From assembly GCF_949628215.1 (NCBI RefSeq), contig NW_027441288.1, forward strand, positions 310,001 through 374,000: a stretch of 64,000 nt of DNA, in the 5' to 3' direction. Below are positions 1 through 12,494 of the stretch, one piece after another (positions within the stretch are counted from its first letter, which is position 1; every line of letters starts with the position of its first letter). The stretch comes from Phalacrocorax aristotelis (taxonomy: Eukaryota; Chordata; Aves; Suliformes; Phalacrocoracidae). Made by a program: the position numbers and the translations under genes. Below the pieces are notes generated by a model that ran no database searches, had not been told where the DNA came from, and saw only the letters and a list, made by a program, of their open reading frames with translations.

Positions 1-955
1 CTGGTAGGGAACTGGGATGTACTGGCATGGAACGGGGATGTATTGGGATGTACAGGAACGGAACTGGAATGTACTGCGATGTACTGGGATGTACTGGGAG
101 CAAACTGGGATTTACTGGGATGTACTGGGAGGAAACTGGGATATACTGGGAGGCACTGGGAGGGAAGTGGGTGTCAACTGGGACATTCCAGTTTCCTCCC
201 AGTACATCCCAGTTCCCTACCAGTGCAGCCCAGTACATCCCAGTTCCCTCCCAGTCCGTCCCAATCCCCTCCCAGTACATCCCAGTTCCCTGCCAGTATG
301 TCCCAGTACATCCCAGTTCCCTCCCAGTACATACCAGTTCCCTCCCAGTTCCCTCCCACTACATCCCAGTACATCCCAGTTCCCTCCCAGTACATACCAG
401 TTCCCTCCCAGTACATCCCAGTTCCTTCCCGGTACATCCCAGTTCCCACCCAGTACATCCTACTACATACCAGTTCCCTCCCAGTTCACTCCCAGTACAT
501 CCCAGTACTTCACAGTTCCCTCCCAGTACATCCCAGTACGTCCCAGTTCCCCTCAGTACATAACACTTCCCTCCCAGTACATACCAGTACATCCCAGTGT
601 CCTCACAGTACGTCCCAGTTCCCTCACAGTACATCCCAGTTCCCTACCAGTACATCCCAGTTCCCTCCCAGTCCGTCCCAATCCCCTCCCAGTACATCCC
701 AGTTCCCTGCTAGTATGTCCCAGTACATCCCAGTTCCCTCCCAGTAAATCCCAGTTCCCTCCCAGTACATCCCAGTACATCCCAGTTCCCACCCTGTACA
801 TCCTACTACATACCAGTTCCCTCCCAGTTCACTCCCAGTACATCCCAGTATTTCACAGTTCCCTCCCAGTACATCCCAGTACGTCCCAGTTCCCCTCAGT
901 ACATAACACTTCCCTCCCAGTACATACCAGTACATCCCAGTGTCCTCACAGTACG

Positions 956-991
956 TCCCAGTTCCCTCCCAGTACTGGGAGGGAACTGGGA
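956..991. repeat. Palindromic strand-switch junction (example)
   Basis: The 20-mer CCCTCCCAGTACTGGGAGGG is its own reverse complement. Here the perfect arms extend to 18 bp on each side of 973/974, and an imperfect inverted repeat continues outward, because the same minisatellite lies in opposite orientation on the two sides. This junction type recurs at the start of the higher-order units in both arrays. It could extrude as a cruciform or hairpin; that is inference from symmetry. Confidence 0.9.
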
Positions 992-2119
992 TGTACTGGG
1001 AGGGAACTGGGATGTACTGGGATGTAATGGGACGGAACTGGGATGTATTGGGAGGCACTGGGAAAGAAGTGGTAGTGAACCGGGAGGGAATTGGGATGTA
1101 CGGGGATGAACTGGTAGGAAACTGGGATGTACTGGCATGGAACGGGGATGTATTGGGATGGACAGGAACGGAACTGGAATGTACGGCGATGTATTGGGAT
1201 GTACTGGGAGCGAACTGGGATTTACTGGGATGTACTGGGAGGAAACTGGGATATACTGGGAGGAAACTGGGATATACTGGGAGGAACCTGGGAGGGAAGT
1301 GGGTGTCAACTGGGACATTCCAGTTTCCTCCCAGTACATCCCAGTTCCCTACCAGTGCAGCCCAGTACATCCCAGATCCCTCCCAGTCCCTCCCAGTTCC
1401 CTCCCAGTACATCCCAGTTCCCTCACAGTACATCCCAGTTCCCTCCCAGTTCACACACAGTTCCCTCCCAGTTCCATTCCAGTACATCCCAGTACATGCC
1501 AGTTGCCTCCCAGTTTCCTCTAAGTACATCCCAGTACTTTAAAGTTCCCTCCCAGTACATCCCAGTTCCCTCACAGTACATCCCAGTACTTCACAGTTCA
1601 CTCCCACTACATCCCAGTACGTCCCAGTTCCCCCTTGGTACATAACACTTCCCTCCCAATACATCCAAGTTCCCTCCCAGTACATCCCAATCCCCTCCCA
1701 GTACATCCCAGTTCCCTGCCAGTATGTCCCAGTACATCCCAGTTCCCTCCCAGTACATCCCAGTTCCCTCCCAGTTCCCTCCCACTACATCCCAGTTCCC
1801 TCCCAGTACATACCAGTTCCCTCCCAGTACATCCCAGTTCCTTCCCGGTACATCCCAGTTCCCACCCAGTACATCCTACTACATACCAGTTCCCTCCCAG
1901 TTCACTCCCAGTACATCCCAGTACTTCACAGTTCCCTCCCAGTACATCCCAGTACGTCCCAGTTCCCCTCAGTACATAACACTTCCCTCCCAGTACATAC
2001 CAGTACATCCCAGTGTCCTCACAGTACGTCCCAGTTCCCTCCCAGTACATCCCAGTTCCCTACCAGTACATCCCAGTTCCCTCCCTGTTCCTTCCCAGTA
2101 CATAACAGTTACCTCCCAG

Positions 2120-2258
2120 TACATCCCAGTAGATCCTGGTACATCCCAAATCCCTGCCAGTTCCACCCGGTACAACCCAGTACAAGCCTGTACATCCTAG
2201 TTCCTCCACAGTACATCCCAGGGCATCCCCGCACATTGTAGTGCCTCCCAGTACATCC
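2120..2258 (+). repeat. Conserved higher-order-unit tail element (example)
   Basis: A less repetitive segment of about 130 bp ends each higher-order unit just before the palindrome. Landmarks in order are GTAGATCCTGGTACATCCCA, AATCCCTGCCAGTTCCACCC, GGTACAACCCAGTACAAGCC, TGTACATCCTAGTTCCTCCA and GCATCCCCGCACATTGTAGT. It recurs almost unchanged in both arrays and is better conserved than the body of the unit. It may be an old insertion that became fixed in the unit, or a sequence under homogenisation. No function is visible. Confidence 0.8.
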
Positions 2259-4635
2259 CAGTTCCCTCCCAGTACTGGGAGGGACCTGGGATGTACTGGG
2301 AGGGACCTGGGATGTACTGGGAGGGAACTGGGATGTACTGGGATGTAATGGGACGGAACTGGGATGTAATGGGACGGAACTGGGAAAGAAGTGGTAGTGA
2401 ACCGGGAGGGAATTGGGATGTACGGGGATGAACTGGTAGGGAACTGGGATGTACTGGCATGGAACGGGGATGTATTGGGATGTACAGGAACAGAACTGGA
2501 ATGTACTGCGATGTACTGGGATGTACTGGCAGCGAGCTGGGATTTACTGGGATGTACTGGGAGGAAACTGGGATATACTGGGAGGAAACTGGGATATACT
2601 GGGAGGCATTGGGACGGAAGTGGGTGTCAACTGGGACATTCCAGTTTCCTCCCAGTACATCCTAGTTCCCTACCAGTGCAGCCCAGTACATCCCAGTTCC
2701 CTCCCAGTCCGTCCCAATCCCCTCCCAGTACATCCCAGTTCCCTGCCAGTATGTCCCAGTACATCCCAGTTCCCCCTCGGTACATAACAGTTCCCTCCCA
2801 GTACACCCCAGTACATCCCAGTTCCCTCCCAGTATGTCCCACTACATCCCAGTTCCCTCCCAGTCCATCCCAGTTCCCTCCCACTAAATCCCAATTCCCA
2901 ACACTTTCCACCCAGTCCATCCCAGTTCCCTCCCAGTACATCCCAGTTCCCTCTAAGTACATCCCAGTACTTCACAGTTCCCTCCCAGTTCACTCCCAGT
3001 TCCCTCCCAGTACATCCCAGTTCCCTACCAGTACATCCCAATACTTCATAGTTCCCTCCCAGCACGTCCCAGTACGTCCCAGTTCCCCTCAGTACATAAC
3101 ACTTCCCTCCCAGTACATACCAGTACATCCCAGTGTCCTCACAGTACATCCCAGTTCCCTCCCAGTTCACTCCCAGTACACAACAGTTACCTCCCAGTAC
3201 ATCCCAGTAGATCCTGGTACATCCCAAATCCCTGCCAGTTCCACCCGGTACAACCCAGTACAAGCCTGTACATCCTAGTTCCTCCACAGTACATCCCAGG
3301 GCATCCCCGCACATTGTAGTGCCTCCCAGTACATCCCAGTTCCCAACCAGTGCAGCCCAGATCCCTCCCAGTCTGTCCCAGTACGTCCCAGTACATCCCA
3401 GTTCCCTCACAGTACATCCCAGTTCCCTCACAGTTCACACACAGTTCACTCCCAGTTCCATTCCAGTACATCCCAGTACATGCCACTTTCCTCCAAGTAA
3501 ATCCCAGTTCCCTCCCACTTCCCTCTAAGTACATCCCAGTACTTCACAGTTCACTGCCACTACATCCCAGTTCCCCCTCGGTACATAACAGTTCCCTCCC
3601 AGTACACCCCAGTACATCCCAGTTCCCTCCCAGTCCATCCCAGTTCCCTCCCACTAAATCCCAATTCCCAACACTTTCCACCCAGTCCATCCCAGTTCCC
3701 TCCCAGTACATACCAGTTCCCTCTAAGTACATCCCAGTACTTCACAGTTCACTCCCAGTACATCCCAGTTCCCCCTCGGTACATAACAATTCCCTCCCAG
3801 TACACCCCAGTACATCCCAGTTCCCTCCCAGTATGTCCCACTACATCCCAGTTCCCTCCCAGTCCATCCCAGTTCCCTCCCAGTAAATCCCAATTCCCAA
3901 CACTTTCCACCCAGTACATCCCAGTTCCCTCCCAGTACATACCAGTTCCCTCTAAGTACATCCCAGTACTTCACAGTTCCCTCCCAGTTCACTCCCAGTA
4001 CACAACAGTTACCTCCCAGTACATCCCAGTACATCCTAGTAGATACTAGGACATTTCAAATCCCTGCCAGTTCCGCCCGGTACAACCCAGTACAAGCCTG
4101 TACATCCTAGTTCCTCCACAGTACATCCCTGTGCATCCCCGCACATTGTAGTGCCTTCCAGTACATCCCAGGTCCCTCCCAGTTCACTCCCAGTACACAA
4201 CAGTTACCTCCCAGTACATCCCAGTAGATCCTGGTACATCCCAAATCCCTGCCAGTTCCACCCGGTACAACCCAGTACAAGCCTGTACATCCTAGTTCCT
4301 CCACGGTACATCCCAGGACATCCCCGCACATTGTAGTGCCTCCCAGTACATCCCAGCTCCCTCCCAGTACTGGGAGGGAACTGGGATGTACTGGGAGGGA
4401 ACTGGGATGTACTGGGATGTAATGGGACGGAACTGGGATGTATTGGGAGGCACTGGGAAAGAAGTGGTAGTGAACCGGGAGGGAATTGGGATGTACGGGG
4501 ATGAACTGGTAGGAAACTGGGATGTACTGGCATGGAACGGGGATGTATTGGGATGGACAGGAACGGAACTGGAATGTACTGCGATGTACTGGGATGTACT
4601 GGGAGTGAACTGGGATTTACTGGGATGTACTGGGA

Positions 4636-4732
4636 GGAAACTGGGATATACTGGGAGGAAACTGGGATATACTGGGAGGAAACTGGGATATACTGGGAGG
4701 AAACTGGGATATACTGGGAGGAAACTGGGAGG
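4636..4732 (+). repeat. Local 21-bp expansion (GGAAACTGGGATATACTGG type)
   Basis: Five consecutive copies of the unit AAACTGGGATATACTGGGAG + G occur in the G-rich block, where neighbouring higher-order units have only one to three. This is replication-slippage-type growth within an otherwise conserved block. Confidence 0.8.
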
Positions 4733-6825
4733 GAAGTGGGTGTCAACTGGGACATTCCAGTTTCCTCCCAGTACATCCCAGTTCCCTACCAGTGCAGTCC
4801 AGTACATCCCAGATCCCTCACAGTCCCTCCCAGTACATCCCAGTTCCCTCACAGTACATCCCGGTTCCCTCCCAGTTCACACACAGTTCACTCCCAGTTC
4901 CATTCCAGTACATCCCAGTACATGCCAGTTGCCTCCCAGTTTCCTCTAAGTACATCCCAGTACTTTAAAGTTCCCTCCCAGTACATCCCAGTTCCCTCAC
5001 AGTACATCCCAGTACTTCACAGTTCACTCCCACTACATCCCAGTACGTCCCAGTTCCCCCTTGGTACATAACACTTCCCTCCCAATACATCCAAGTTCCC
5101 TCCCAGTACATCCCAATCCCCTCCCAGTACATCCCAGTTCCCTGCCAGTATGTCCCAGTACATCCCAGTTCCCTCCCAGTTCCCTCCCACTACATCCCAG
5201 TTCCCTCCCAGTACATACCAGTTCCCTCCCAGTAAATCCCAGTTCCCTCCCAGTTCCCTCCCACTACATCCCAGTTCCCTCCCAGTACATACCAGTTCCC
5301 TCCCAGTACATCCTGGTACATCCCAGTTCCCACCCAGTACATCCTACTACATACCAGTTCCCTCCCAGTTCACTCCCAGTACATCCCAGTACTTCACAGT
5401 TCCCCCCAGTACATCCCAGTACGCACCAGTTCCCCTCTGTACATAACACTTCCCTCCCAGTACATAACAGTACATCCCAGTGTCCTCACAGTACGTCCCA
5501 GTTCCCTCCCAGTACATCCCAGTTCCCTACCAGTACGTCCCAGTTCCCTCCCAGTTCACTCCCAGTACATAACAGTTACCTCCCAGTACATCCCAGTACA
5601 TCCTGGTACATCCCAAATCCCTGCTAGTTCCACCCGGTACAACCGAGTACAAGCCTGTACATCCTAGTTCCTCCACAGTACATCCCAGGGCATCCCCGCA
5701 CATTGTAGTGCCTCCCAGTACATCCCAGCTCCCTCCCAGTACTGGGAGGGACCTGGGATGTACTGGGATGTAATGGGACGGAACTGGGATGTATTTGGAG
5801 GCAATGGGAAAGAAGTGGTAGCGAACCGGGAGGGAATTGGGATGTACGGGGATGAACTGGTAGGAAACTGGGATGTACTGGCATGGAACGGGGATGTATT
5901 GGGAGGTACAGGAACGGAACTGGAATGTACTGCGATGTACTGGGAGCAAACTAGGATTTACTGGGATGTACTGGGAGGAAACTGGGATATACTGGGAGGA
6001 AACTGGGAGGAAAGTGGGTGTCAACTGGGACATTCCAGTTTCCTCCCAGTACATCCCAGTTCCCTACCAGTGCATCCCAGTCCGTCCCAGTTCCCTCCCA
6101 GTCCGTCCCAATACATCCCAGTTCCCTCCCAGTACATCCTACTACATACCAGTTCCCTCCCAGTTCACTCCCAGTACACAACAGTTCCCTCCCAGTACGT
6201 CCCAGTTCCCTCCCAGTACGTCCCAGTACATCCCAGTTCCGTCCCTGTTTCCGACCAGTGCGTCCTAGTTCCCTCTTATTCCATTCCAGTTCCGTCCAGT
6301 ACATCTCAGTTCTCTCCCATTTCCCTCCAAGTACATCCCAGTTCCCTCCCAGTTCACTCCCAGTACACAACAATTACCTCCCAGTACATCCCAGTAGATC
6401 CTAGGACATTTCAAATCCCTGCTAGTTCCACCCGGTACAACCCAGTACAAGCCTGTACATCCTAGTTCCTCCACAGTACATCCCAGGGCATCCCCGCACA
6501 TTGTAGTGCCTCCCAGTACATCCCAGCTCCCTCCCAGTACTGGGAGGGAACTGGGACGTACTGGGAGGGACCTGGGATGTACTGGGATGTAATGGGACGG
6601 AACTGGGATGTATTGGGAGGCACTGGGAAAGAAGTGGTAGTGAACCGGGAGGGAATTGGGATGTACGGGGATGAACTAGTAGGGAACTGGGACGTACTGG
6701 CATGGAACGGGGATGTATTGGGATGTACAGGAACGGAACTGGAATGTACGGCGATGTATTGGGATGTACTGGGAGCGAACTGGGATTTACTGGGATGTAC
6801 TGGGAGGAAACTGGGATGTACTGGG

Positions 6826-6976
6826 AGGAAACTGGGATTTACTGGGAGGAAACTGGGATTTACTGGGAGCAAACTGGGATTTACTGGGAGCAAACTGGGA
6901 TTTACTGGGAGCAAACTGGGATTTACTGGGAGCAAACTGGGATTTACTGGGAGCAAACTGGGATTTACTGGGATGT
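6826..6976 (+). repeat. Local 21-bp expansion (AGCAAACTGGGATTTACTGG type)
   Basis: The unit AGCAAACTGGGATTTACTGG + G is repeated five times after two GGAAACTGGGATTTACTGG copies. Other higher-order units have a single copy of the TTTACTGGG variant. The same expanded block reappears at 11159-11309, where it was carried by a larger duplication. Confidence 0.85.
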
Positions 6977-7878
6977 ACTGGGAGGAGACTGGGATATAGT
7001 GGGAGGCACTGGCAGGGAAGTGGGTGTCAACTGGGACATTCCAGTGTCCTCCCAGTACATCCCAGTTCCCTACCAGTGCATCCCAGTACATCCCAGATCC
7101 CTCCCAGTCTGTCCCAGTACATCCCAGTACATCCCAGTTCCCTCACAGTACATTCCAGTTCCCTCACAGTACATCCCAGTTCCCTCACAGTTCACACACA
7201 GTTCCCTCCCAGTTCCCTCCCACTACATCCCAGTTCCCTCCCAGTACATACCAGTTCCCTCCCAGTACATCCCAGTACATCCTGGTACATCCCAGTTCCC
7301 ACCCAGTACATCCTACCACATACCAGTTCCCTCCCAGTTCACTCCCAGTACATCCCAGTACTTCACAGTTCCCTCCCAGTACATCCCAGTACACACCAGT
7401 TCCCCTCTGTACATAACACTTCCCTCCCAGTACATACCAGTACATCCCAGTGTCCTCACAGTACGTCCCAGTTCCCTCACAGTACATCCCAGTTCCCTCC
7501 CAGTACATCCCAGTTCCCTCCCAGTTCACTCCCAGTACATAACAGTTACCTCCCAGTACATCCCAGTACATCCCAGTAGATCCTGGTACATCCCAAATCC
7601 CTGCTAGTTCCACCCGGTACAACCCAGTACAAGCCTGTACATCCTAGTTCCTCCACAGTACATCCCAGGGCATCCCCACACATTGTAGTGCCTCCCAGTA
7701 CATCCCAGTTCCCTCCCAGTACTGGGAGGGACCTGGGATGTACTGGGAGGGACCTGGGATGTACTGGGAGGGAACTGGGATGTGCTGGTATGTAATGGGA
7801 CGGAACTGGGATGTATTGGGAGGCACTGGGAAAGAAGTGGTAGTCAACCGGGAGGGAATTGGGATGTACGGGGATGAA

Positions 7879-10800
7879 CTGGTAGGGAACTGGGATGTAC
7901 TGGCATGGAACGGGGATGTATTGGGATGTACAGGAACGGAACTGGAATGTACTGCGATGTACTGGGATGTACTGGGAGCAAACTGGGATTTACTGGGATG
8001 TACTGGGAGGAAACTGGGATATACTGGGAGGCACTGGGAGGGAAGTGGGTGTCAACTGGGACATTCCAGTTTCCTCCCAGTACATCCCAGTTCCCTACCA
8101 GTGCAGCCCAGTACATCCCAGTTCCCTCCCAGTCCGTCCCAATCCCCTCCCAGTACATCCCAGTTCCCTGCCAGTATGTCCCAGTACATCCCAGTTCCCT
8201 CCCAGTACATACCAGTTCCCTCCCAGTTCCCTCCCACTACATCCCAGTACATCCCAGTTCCCTCCCAGTACATACCAGTTCCCTCCCAGTACATCCCAGT
8301 TCCTTCCCGGTACATCCCAGTTCCCACCCAGTACATCCTACTACATACCAGTTCCCTCCCAGTTCACTCCCAGTACATCCCAGTACTTCACAGTTCCCTC
8401 CCAGTACATCCCAGTACGTCCCAGTTCCCCTCAGTACATAACACTTCCCTCCCAGTACATACCAGTACATCCCAGTGTCCTCACAGTACGTCCCAGTTCC
8501 CTCACAGTACATCCCAGTTCCCTACCAGTACATCCCAGTTCCCTCCCAGTCCGTCCCAATCCCCTCCCAGTACATCCCAGTTCCCTGCTAGTATGTCCCA
8601 GTACATCCCAGTTCCCTCCCAGTAAATCCCAGTTCCCTCCCAGTACATCCCAGTACATCCCAGTTCCCACCCTGTACATCCTACTACATACCAGTTCCCT
8701 CCCAGTTCACTCCCAGTACATCCCAGTATTTCACAGTTCCCTCCCAGTACATCCCAGTACGTCCCAGTTCCCCTCAGTACATAACACTTCCCTCCCAGTA
8801 CATACCAGTACATCCCAGTGTCCTCACAGTACGTCCCAGTTCCCTCCCAGTACTGGGAGGGAACTGGGATGTACTGGGAGGGAACTGGGATGTACTGGGA
8901 TGTAATGGGACGGAACTGGGATGTATTGGGAGGCACTGGGAAAGAAGTGGTAGTGAACCGGGAGGGAATTGGGATGTACGGGGATGAACTGGTAGGAAAC
9001 TGGGATGTACTGGCATGGAACGGGGATGTATTGGGATGGACAGGAACGGAACTGGAATGTACGGCGATGTATTGGGATGTACTGGGAGCGAACTGGGATT
9101 TACTGGGATGTACTGGGAGGAAACTGGGATATACTGGGAGGAAACTGGGATATACTGGGAGGAACCTGGGAGGGAAGTGGGTGTCAACTGGGACATTCCA
9201 GTTTCCTCCCAGTACATCCCAGTTCCCTACCAGTGCAGCCCAGTACATCCCAGATCCCTCCCAGTCCCTCCCAGTTCCCTCCCAGTACATCCCAGTTCCC
9301 TCACAGTACATCCCAGTTCCCTCCCAGTTCACACACAGTTCCCTCCCAGTTCCATTCCAGTACATCCCAGTACATGCCAGTTGCCTCCCAGTTTCCTCTA
9401 AGTACATCCCAGTACTTTAAAGTTCCCTCCCAGTACATCCCAGTTCCCTCACAGTACATCCCAGTACTTCACAGTTCACTCCCACTACATCCCAGTACGT
9501 CCCAGTTCCCCCTTGGTACATAACACTTCCCTCCCAATACATCCAAGTTCCCTCCCAGTACATCCCAATCCCCTCCCAGTACATCCCAGTTCCCTGCCAG
9601 TATGTCCCAGTACATCCCAGTTCCCTCCCAGTACATCCCAGTTCCCTCCCAGTTCCCTCCCACTACATCCCAGTTCCCTCCCAGTACATACCAGTTCCCT
9701 CCCAGTACATCCCAGTTCCTTCCCGGTACATCCCAGTTCCCACCCAGTACATCCTACTACATACCAGTTCCCTCCCAGTTCACTCCCAGTACATCCCAGT
9801 ACTTCACAGTTCCCTCCCAGTACATCCCAGTACGTCCCAGTTCCCCTCAGTACATAACACTTCCCTCCCAGTACATACCAGTACATCCCAGTGTCCTCAC
9901 AGTACGTCCCAGTTCCCTCCCAGTACATCCCAGTTCCCTACCAGTACATCCCAGTTCCCTCCCTGTTCCTTCCCAGTACATAACAGTTACCTCCCAGTAC
10001 ATCCCAGTTCCCTGCCAGTATGTCCCAGTACATCCCAGTTCCCTCCCAGTTCCCTCCCACTACATCCCAGTTCCCTCCCAGTACATACCAGTTCCCTCCC
10101 AGTAAATCCCAGTTCCCTCCCAGTTCCCTCCCACTACATCCCAGTTCCCTCCCAGTACATACCAGTTCCCTCCCAGTACATCCTGGTACATCCCAGTTCC
10201 CACCCAGTACATCCTACTACATACCAGTTCCCTCCCAGTTCACTCCCAGTACATCCCAGTACTTCACAGTTCCCCCCAGTACATCCCAGTACGCACCAGT
10301 TCCCCTCTGTACATAACACTTCCCTCCCAGTACATAACAGTACATCCCAGTGTCCTCACAGTACGTCCCAGTTCCCTCCCAGTACATCCCAGTTCCCTAC
10401 CAGTGCATCCCAGTCCGTCCCAGTTCCCTCCCAGTCCGTCCCAATACATCCCAGTTCCCTCCCAGTACATCCTACTACATACCAGTTCCCTCCCAGTTCA
10501 CTCCCAGTACACAACAGTTCCCTCCCAGTACGTCCCAGTTCCCTCCCAGTACGTCCCAGTACATCCCAGTTCCGTCCCTGTTTCCGACCAGTGCGTCCTA
10601 GTTCCCTCTTATTCCATTCCAGTTCCGTCCAGTACATCTCAGTTCTCTCCCATTTCCCTCCAAGTACATCCCAGTTCCCTCCCAGTTCACTCCCAGTACA
10701 CAACAATTACCTCCCAGTACATCCCAGTAGATCCTAGGACATTTCAAATCCCTGCTAGTTCCACCCGGTACAACCCAGTACAAGCCTGTACATCCTAGTT

Positions 10801-11540
10801 CCTCCACAGTACATCCCAGGGCATCCCCGCACATTGTAGTGCCTCCCAGTACATCCCAGCTCCCTCCCAGTACTGGGAGGGAACTGGGACGTACTGGGAG
10901 GGACCTGGGATGTACTGGGATGTAATGGGACGGAACTGGGATGTATTGGGAGGCACTGGGAAAGAAGTGGTAGTGAACCGGGAGGGAATTGGGATGTACG
11001 GGGATGAACTAGTAGGGAACTGGGACGTACTGGCATGGAACGGGGATGTATTGGGATGTACAGGAACGGAACTGGAATGTACGGCGATGTATTGGGATGT
11101 ACTGGGAGCGAACTGGGATTTACTGGGATGTACTGGGAGGAAACTGGGATGTACTGGGAGGAAACTGGGATTTACTGGGAGGAAACTGGGATTTACTGGG
11201 AGCAAACTGGGATTTACTGGGAGCAAACTGGGATTTACTGGGAGCAAACTGGGATTTACTGGGAGCAAACTGGGATTTACTGGGAGCAAACTGGGATTTA
11301 CTGGGATGTACTGGGAGGAGACTGGGATATAGTGGGAGGCACTGGCAGGGAAGTGGGTGTCAACTGGGACATTCCAGTGTCCTCCCAGTACATCCCAGTT
11401 CCCTACCAGTGCATCCCAGTACATCCCAGATCCCTCCCAGTCTGTCCCAGTACATCCCAGTACATCCCAGTTCCCTCACAGTACATTCCAGTTCCCTCAC
11501 AGTACATCCCAGTTCCCTCACAGTTCACACACAGTTCACT
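7879..11540. repeat. Mosaic duplicate of three upstream satellite segments
   Basis: This stretch appears to be assembled from copies of earlier array DNA. The first part matches 1-2122 at an offset of 7878 bp. From about 10005 to 10390 it matches the 5135-5520 region (offset 4870). From about 10390 to 11530 it matches 6057-7197 (offset 4333). Translated frames in the paired segments are identical over hundreds of codons, while unrelated higher-order units differ at many sites. Recent unequal exchange or gene conversion would explain this. An assembly duplication is the main alternative. Confidence 0.8.
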
Positions 11541-12238
11541 CCCAGTTCCATTCCAGTACATCCCAGTACATGCCACTTTCCTCCAAGTAAATCCCAGTTC
11601 TCTCCCACTACATCCAAGTTCCCTCCCACTTCCCTCTAAGTACATCCCAGTACTTCACAGTTCACTCCCAGTACATCCCAGTTCCCCCTCGGTACATAAC
11701 AGTCCCCTCCCAGTACACCCCAGTACATCCCAGTTCCCGCCCAGTATGTCCCACTACATCCCAGTTCCCTCCCGGTAAATCCCAATTCCAAACACTTTCC
11801 TCCCAGTACATCCTAGTTCCCTCCCAGTACATCCCAGTTCCCTCCCAGTACATCCCAGTACTTCACAGTTCCCTCCCAGCACATCCCAGTACGTCCCAGT
11901 TACCCTCCGTACATAACACTTCCCTCCCAGTACATACCAGTACATCCCAGTTCCCTACCATTTCCTTCCCAGTACATAACAGTTACCTCCCAGTACATCC
12001 CAGTACATTCTGGTACATCCCAAATTCCTGCCAGTTCCACCCGGTACAACCCAGTACAAGCCTGTACATCCTAGTTCCTCCACACTACATCCCAGGACAT
12101 CCCAGGACATTGTAGAGCCTCCCAGTACGTCCCAGTTCCCTCCCAGTACAACCCAGTAGATCCTGGTACGTCCCCGTTCCCCGCACTGTACGTCCCCGTT
12201 CCCCGCACTGTACGTCCCCGTTCCCCGCACTGTACTGG
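11540..12238 (+). repeat. Array 1 terminal segment shared with the end of array 2
   Basis: The last 0.7 kb of array 1 follows the same order of variants as 54180-54965, including CTTTCCTCCAAGTAAATCCC, TACATCCAAGTTCCCTCCCA and a GTTCCCCCT(C/T)GGTACATAAC segment. The tail here carries GGACATCCCAGGACATTGTA instead of the usual GGGCATCCCCGCACATTGTA. So the 42.7-kb duplication that produced duplicon copies 1 and 3 includes the adjoining end of the array. Confidence 0.8.
12167..12232 (+). repeat. 22-bp GC-rich tandem repeat, 3 copies, at the array 1 edge
   Basis: Three exact copies of a 22-bp unit (TACGTCCCCGTTCCCCGCAC + TG) sit between the satellite and the LTR remnant. The matching position in copy 3 (54872-54959) has four copies. 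Confidence 0.95.
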
Positions 12239-12494
12239 GAGGACAACCGAGCCTGCGCAGTGACTGACATAGGGAACGAGCAAGTTTGTACCCATCACTA
12301 GACAAGACAATAATGACTATGTATGAGTATGTGAAATTTTCATCTATAAATTGTACGGGAAAGGTGCGTGAGGTACGCACGCCAGGAGGAGCGATCCCCC
12401 GTGCATCCGGCGCCGCGAATAAAGAATGCCTGCTCTTTAATACTAAATTGGTGTTGAGGAGTCGTTTCCGATTTTAACGCGTTTTTCGGTAACA
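12239..12494 (+). mobile_element. 5'-truncated LTR of the ERV-A family (duplicon copy 1)
   Basis: The sequence from GAGGACAACCGAGCCTGCGC to CGTTTTTCGGTAACA matches the 3' 256 bp of the ERV-A LTRs at 16742-17319 and 21801-22363. It contains AATAAA (in GCGAATAAAGAATGCC) and ends in the terminal GGTAACA. The left side is cut directly against satellite. The right flank, CAGGGAGTCAGATCAAGAG, is the same as that following the ERV-A 3' LTR, so this looks like the same insertion in a duplicated copy of the locus. Its left half shares variants with the ERV-A 5' LTR and its right half with the 3' LTR, which would fit a solo LTR made by LTR-LTR recombination. Confidence 0.85.

Larger units (their letters stand above)
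1..12238. repeat. Satellite array 1: 21-bp minisatellite in orientation-switching higher-order units
   Basis: The whole stretch is built from 10-bp and 11-bp half-units (CCCAGTACAT and CCCAGTTCCCT, or their complements) alternating as a 21-bp period with many variants. Higher-order units begin at a palindromic strand switch whose centres lie at 973/974, 2273/2274, 4368/4369, 5740/5741, 6538/6539, 7720/7721, 8851/8852 and 10871/10872, so units run from about 0.8 to 2.1 kb. After each centre comes a G-rich-orientation block of about 300-450 bp containing a conserved core (TGGGAGGCACTGGGAAAGAA, then GTACTGGCATGGAACGGGG). The orientation flips back near GTGTCAACTGGGACATTCC, followed by a variable C-rich body. 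Two tail elements, near 3309 and 4146, lack the following G-block. No host gene is visible inside. ORFs of 100-340 codons here are by-products of the period being divisible by three. Confidence 0.95.

Noticed and set aside
1-12238. CRISPR-like array (short direct repeats)
   Set aside because: The repeats are directly contiguous with no unique spacers, the context is eukaryotic, and no cas genes are present.
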